Part shown: positions 60,358 to 64,000 of the stretch, one piece after another | Layout: each line of letters starts with the position of its first letter | Position numbering within the stretch: position 1 is the first letter of the stretch | Origin: JADGRB01 sp036267635 | GTDB taxonomy: Bacteria > Myxococcota_A > Polyangia > Fen-1088 | Assembly (NCBI GenBank): GCA_036267635.1 | Contig: DATAVR010000017.1 | Coordinates: 3,354-67,353 of the forward strand | Length of the DNA stretch: 64,000 bases | Direction of reading: 5' to 3' | Program-made: the position numbers and the translations under genes | The notes under the pieces: generated by a model | What the model saw: the letters and a program-made list of their open reading frames with translations, nothing else | Told to the model about the DNA's origin: nothing | Databases searched by the model: none

Positions 60358-62813
60358 CGCACCTCCGCATCGAAGCAGAGGTCGCGCGCATTGTCGCGCG
60401 GCGCGGAGATCGTGAAGCTGACGTCTCCGGGTCGGCCCGTCCCGGGAGCGCGCGGCAGCGCGAACGAGAACCACCCCTTGCGGTTCGGCTGCATGCCGCT
60501 TTCGGCCGCCGCGCCGTCCTGGGCGACGTCGATCCGGATCGAGGCGCCTGCCCGATCCTGGTCGACGGCGGGATCGAAGAGGCCATGGTGAACCACCAGC
60601 TCGCGTCCGCGGGGGACGTCGGGGAACGTCACCGTCAAGGGCACGCCGGCCGTCGGGTGGGCCCAGACGCAAGAGCGCCGGACGCCGCCGATCCGGCCGT
60701 GCGTCCGCCCGACGTAGCTCCAACCAGGAGCTCCGCACTGCAACCGCGATCCCGCTTGGAGGCATGGGCTGTCGCCGAGGCTGGCGCGGGCCGACGAGAC
60801 CTGCTCGACCGCCTGCCAGACCGGCCGCGCCGGGCGCTTCGCCAGGCGCAGCAGCGGAACGAGCAGCATCACCGCGACGACCCCCACGACGAGCGCGCGT
60901 TCGAGCTGCGCTGCGTGTAGGGCGGGCACGCGGGCCAACAAGCGATCGAGCGTCGGCTGGGAGGCGACCAGCATGAACCCGATGATGAGCAGCGCCCCGA
61001 GCGAGATCAGTCGGCCGAGCACGTCGGCGGCACGGGAGACGAAATCGACCTCCAGCAGGTGCCCGTTCGCCGGGACCTCCATGAAGATCGGCTCGGCGGC
61101 GAGCGCGACGGTGCGGATCGGGACCTCTCGCCCGTCGAGCCGCGCGCGCCAGGACGGGTAGGCCGCGACGTGCAGCACCAGGCGGCTCGCGCCGTCGGTT
61201 CCGCTGAGCGCAATCCGCACGTGCTCGGGATCGAAGCGCTCGACCTCGACCTGCCCCGCCCCTTCCAACGTGAAGCGGTCGGGGCTGTAGCCGGTGAACC
61301 GATAGACGGCAATCGAGCCAAAGCGCTCTGCGAGTTGGAGATTGGGATCGCCGAGCCCCCCGCGGACCACCACCCACTTCACGCCGAGGACCCGGTAGAG
61401 ATCGTCGTTCGCCTGGTCGGGCTTGTGGACGAAGTTGGCGGCCGGGGTGAAGCCGACCTTGTAGGCCGGCGTGTCGTTCTCGATCGGTGCGGCGGCGAAG
61501 TAGTGATCGTTGTAGGGGGCGACGTAAGCGATTCGATAGAAGGGGCCCGGCTTGGCGCGCTCGGCGCGCGACCAGTCGAGGAACTCCCGGTAGGCGTGCG
61601 CCTCACCGAGCCCCTCGCGCGTCACCAGCCTCGGATAGCGCGCCTCGTGGGCGACCAGCAGCGGCGCCACGATCAGCGAAACCCAGCCGACGAGGCGCAG
61701 CCAGCCACCCCAGCTTGGCGCCAGCGACCAGGCGGCGAGCGCGAACAGGCAGGCCTTCGCCGGCGCCACCAGGCGCTGGTACTGGATCCGCCCCAGCGAC
61801 GGCGAGATTCGCTCCAGCATCGAAGTGGTGTCGGTGGAGGCGATCGTCAACGTGAGCAGCGCGAAGGCGCCCAGGAAGATCGGCCAACGCTCGCGGCGCA
61901 GAAGGCCGATCGCCAGCCCGGCCAGCGACAGCCAGACCAGCGGCGGCGGAACGTTCTGGAAAACGTTCCCGCGCCAGAGCCCCTCGCCGATCGCCGCCAG
62001 CGAGCGAAACGGATCTCCGTACGCCGCCATGAACCCCGACCGCGCGGCGAAGGGGATGGTGAACAGCGCCGCCATCCCCCATCCGAGCGCGGCGACGCCA
62101 ACCGAGCGGCCGACCGCGCGCAAGATCGGCGTCCGCGGCTCGCCGAGGCCCAGGCACCGGAGCGCGATCAAGATCGGCAGCGCGATCCCCAGGCTCACCA
62201 GCGACAGTGGATGGCAGAGCAGCGAGAAACCGAACGCGGCGGCCGCCTTCCCGGCGTCGCGGGGGCGGCCCGAGCCAATCGCCTCGTCGAGCCAGGTCAG
62301 CCCGACCAGGAGCGCCGACGACGACAGCTGCTGCGGCCAGACGCCCCAGTAGACGCTGTAGACGAACCCCCCTTCGCGGTACTCGCCGCAGTCGAGGACG
62401 AAGAGCAAGGCCGCCAAAAGCGCCGCGACAGGACCCAGGCGGCGAGCCACGCGCCAGATGCAGAGCGCGCTGACCACGTACATCGCAAAGATCCCGAACG
62501 CATAGGTCGCCTCCCAGGAGAACGGGAAGGTCAGGAAGCGCGCCGCGGCCAGCCACCAGTCGGCACCCGGCGGGTAGTCCTGCCCGGCCGGCCACCCCGC
62601 GAACCAGTAGTCGCTCCAGCCGGTGAGGTGGCCACGGGCCAGCTCCTTCGTGAAGAAGTGCCAGGCGCGGAACATGTGGACCGTGTGGTCCTGGGACAGC
62701 ACCGGCTGGCCGGTCGGGACCGGCCACAGCAGCCAGGCGATCACCCCCGCCAGGACGAGGGCGGCGAGGAGCGGCCGTGCGAGCCAGGCTCGGAGCCGTT
62801 CATCGAACCGCAT
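60354..62813 (-). CDS. large multi-pass membrane protein with periplasmic beta-domain (YfhO/PTPS-related-like)
   Basis: The 819-residue product has about twelve N-terminal hydrophobic segments (1-400), a first loop HTVHMFRAWHFF (about 43-54) and a large periplasmic region (about 400-570) with a beta-sandwich. A final membrane pair is near 575-640, and a second C-terminal beta-domain ends in LCFDAEVR. The architecture recalls YfhO and '6-pyruvoyl-tetrahydropterin synthase-related' membrane proteins of GT-C type, thought to transfer sugars to surface polymers. It is the first gene of the operon, with an ATG 9 bases after a TAGATT box. Confidence 0.7.
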   Translation of the reverse strand: MRFDERLRAWLARPLLAALVLAGVIAWLLWPVPTGQPVLSQDHTVHMFRAWHFFTKELARGHLTGWSDYWFAGWPAGQDYPPGADWWLAAARFLTFPFSWEATYAFGIFAMYVVSALCIWRVARRLGPVAALLAALLFVLDCGEYREGGFVYSVYWGVWPQQLSSSALLVGLTWLDEAIGSGRPRDAGKAAAAFGFSLLCHPLSLVSLGIALPILIALRCLGLGEPRTPILRAVGRSVGVAALGWGMAALFTIPFAARSGFMAAYGDPFRSLAAIGEGLWRGNVFQNVPPPLVWLSLAGLAIGLLRRERWPIFLGAFALLTLTIASTDTTSMLERISPSLGRIQYQRLVAPAKACLFALAAWSLAPSWGGWLRLVGWVSLIVAPLLVAHEARYPRLVTREGLGEAHAYREFLDWSRAERAKPGPFYRIAYVAPYNDHYFAAAPIENDTPAYKVGFTPAANFVHKPDQANDDLYRVLGVKWVVVRGGLGDPNLQLAERFGSIAVYRFTGYSPDRFTLEGAGQVEVERFDPEHVRIALSGTDGASRLVLHVAAYPSWRARLDGREVPIRTVALAAEPIFMEVPANGHLLEVDFVSRAADVLGRLISLGALLIIGFMLVASQPTLDRLLARVPALHAAQLERALVVGVVAVMLLVPLLRLAKRPARPVWQAVEQVSSARASLGDSPCLQAGSRLQCGAPGWSYVGRTHGRIGGVRRSCVWAHPTAGVPLTVTFPDVPRGRELVVHHGLFDPAVDQDRAGASIRIDVAQDGAAAESGMQPNRKGWFSFALPRAPGTGRPGDVSFTISAPRDNARDLCFDAEVR

Positions 62814-62822
62814 GCGGCGGGA

Positions 62823-62828
62823 AATCTA
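62823..62828 (-). promoter_or_regulatory. -10-like box (TAGATT) before the glycosyltransferase operon
   Basis: TAGATT on the minus strand ends 9 bases before the ATG at 62813. Confidence 0.5.
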
Positions 62829-62970
62829 GCCCGGATCCCCCACGCCGTCACGCGACGGCCAGCCGTACCTTGCTCAGACGCGACCAACCCCGAGCAGAGC
62901 CCGCAGGGCCGGGCCCAGAGCGGAACCGGGAGTTTGACATACTCGACAAGATATCGGACAGAAGTTACCG

Positions 62971-63528
62971 ATGGGTGATCAAGGTTCGGAGGGGCTGTTC
63001 TCGCCATTTCTCCGGCGGAGGCGGGTGGAGGCTGTTCGGAGTCTCCTGGATGATCGTGTGCTCGATTTTGGATGCGGGACCGGGAAGCTGGCCGAATTGT
63101 GCGACCCATCGCAATACTGCGGCGTGGACATAAGCGACGCCGCGCTGGACTTGGCTCGCCGGAACCATCCCCACCATAGGTTCGCAAAAGAATTGCCAGA
63201 GGCAGAGGTGTTCGACACCATCGTCGGCTTGGCTGTCATCGAGCACGTCAAACAGCCCGCAAGTTTGCTGGAGCGATTCCGCAAGCTGGTGACTGCCGAG
63301 GGCCAACTGATACTGACGACTCCTCATCCAACTTTCGGGTTGGTTCACGATTTCGGAGCCATGCTGGGACTCTTCAGCAAAGAAGCGAGCGATGAGCATG
63401 AAACGCTTCTGGACCGGGAGCTCATGCTGGCGATTGCGCGCACATCGGGCTGGAATTTGGTCTCAGCGCATCGATTCCTCTTCGGCGCAAACCAGGTTTT
63501 TGTTTTGCATCCGACCTCAGATCCGTAG
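62971..63528 (+). CDS. class I SAM-dependent methyltransferase
   Basis: The 185-residue product has the SAM motif VLDFGCGTGKLAELC (about 30-44), an acidic strand end (CGVDISDAALDLA) and VAVIEH-like motif IV (GLAVIEHVKQP). It resembles small methyltransferases that act on sugars or lipids in polysaccharide clusters. Codon use is clearly less GC-rich than in the rest of the window, with TTG, AAT, AAA and CAA common, which suggests recent acquisition. No clear promoter or Shine-Dalgarno was seen before the ATG. Confidence 0.83.
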   Translation: MGDQGSEGLFSPFLRRRRVEAVRSLLDDRVLDFGCGTGKLAELCDPSQYCGVDISDAALDLARRNHPHHRFAKELPEAEVFDTIVGLAVIEHVKQPASLLERFRKLVTAEGQLILTTPHPTFGLVHDFGAMLGLFSKEASDEHETLLDRELMLAIARTSGWNLVSAHRFLFGANQVFVLHPTSDP

Positions 63529-63673
63529 CAACTGAACCGAACCCGTGGTTTGAGAATCTGGGCGGTTGCCCGAAGGCCAGACTCTCCTCGATCCGAATGG
63601 GATCGAGGAAAGTCTCGGGCCTTGTGGATGTCCGCCGCTAAGAAGGCCGGCGCGTTCGCCACCGGAACGTTGG

Positions 63674-64000
63674 TCAGCCGTGGCCGGGCCCAGGGCTCTC
63701 CCAAGGCGGGAAGGAGGAGCCTTGGGTGGTGACCCATGTGTGCCACATGTCGTTGAACGTTCCGCCCCCGATCAGGTCGATGCGATTAGAATCCCAGGAT
63801 ATCGCCGACAAACCTCCCGACACGGTAAGCGTCCCGTTGTAGACGGTCGACATAGACAACGGGGTCGAGGTAGCCCACCCGGAGGCGTAATATTTGGATC
63901 GAACGATCCCCGACGACACCCAGAAGAGATTCAGCTCGCCGGAGCTCCTGGAGGCGCCTAAAGCTCGCCGCGCGATGAACGTTCGTAATCCGCGAAACGG
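63674..64000 (-). CDS. 3' part of a PLL-like beta-propeller lectin gene (5' end outside window)
   Basis: The minus-strand frame is open from base 64000 to a TGA at 63674-63676, giving at least 108 residues. Two blade-like repeats are visible: GELNLFWVSSGIVRSKYYAS, then SAISWDSNRIDLIGGGTFND followed by MWHTW. They match the W-x3-RxD-[VL]-[FI]-x-x-G...xWHxW pattern of PLL/fucose-binding seven-bladed lectins. The GTG at 63919 is internal and not the true start. The lectin should be secreted or surface-exposed. Nothing was recognised in the 145-base gap to the methyltransferase gene. Confidence 0.6.
   Translation of the reverse strand, partial: PFRGLRTFIARRALGASRSSGELNLFWVSSGIVRSKYYASGWATSTPLSMSTVYNGTLTVSGGLSAISWDSNRIDLIGGGTFNDMWHTWVTTQGSSFPPWESPGPGHG

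Overview
The window is high-GC DNA, densely coded on both strands with short intergenic gaps, and looks like a chromosome segment of a member of the Myxococcota (Polyangia-like). The evidence is the family content: a sigma factor of the myxobacterial group divergent from a kinase carrying an anti-sigma-type zinc finger, a GAF-kinase, DUF4388/PATAN proteins, proteins with AgmX/PglI-type C-termini, several lipoproteins with Gly/Ala/Thr-rich linkers, and a giant Cys-rich lipoprotein. I cannot name a genus. No rRNA, tRNA, CRISPR array or insertion sequence was seen. No stretch longer than 300 bases lacks a gene.

Layout. 1-10.6 kb: small membrane proteins, thyX, a Cys-rich lipoprotein, an Lgt-like gene overlapping a lipoprotein gene, a metallo-beta-lactamase-fold enzyme, a PHP phosphoesterase, a GAF-kinase, a PBP7-type endopeptidase and a membrane acyltransferase. 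10.7-12.1 kb: an isolated rplC with a consensus promoter, then rlmE. 12.2-19.5 kb: a VWA protein and a 1665-residue lipoprotein (propeller, cytochrome c-like domain, five Cys-rich repeats, carbohydrate-binding-like domain). 19.6-25.6 kb: a compact operon for sulfur-carrier-dependent cysteine synthesis (cysK, E1-like, thrC, cysO, degenerate E1-like, cysM, mec). 25.7-28 kb: two secreted carbohydrate-active enzymes. 28.1-31.5 kb: hemE-hemH-hemG. 31.6-38.2 kb: MBL enzyme, TPR and HEAT proteins, carB, greA. 38.2-43.8 kb: M2 peptidase, GH113-like protein and lipoproteins. 43.9-47.3 kb: a zinc-ribbon/PATAN protein and a cytidylyltransferase/CDP-alcohol transferase pair. 47.4-51 kb: AgmX-type protein, HU, RRM protein, pseudo-receiver and pseudouridine synthase. 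51-56 kb: sigma factor, zinc-finger kinase, GatB/YqeY and an aromatic-rich secreted protein. 56.4-62.8 kb: a four-gene membrane glycosyltransferase-like operon. 62.9-64 kb: a less GC-rich methyltransferase and the 3' part of a lectin-like gene.

Two observations stand out. First, in the cysteine operon the adenylating enzyme appears split: one protein keeps the catalytic residues but lacks the N-terminal Arg-finger segment, and a second protein keeps that segment but has lost the catalytic residues. This resembles the two subunits of eukaryotic NEDD8 and SUMO E1 enzymes. Second, a TANNNT box lies 6-16 bases before the start codon of 18 genes, mostly heads of transcription units. This is the usual sign of leaderless or near-leaderless mRNAs, while genes inside operons overlap or carry Shine-Dalgarno sequences.
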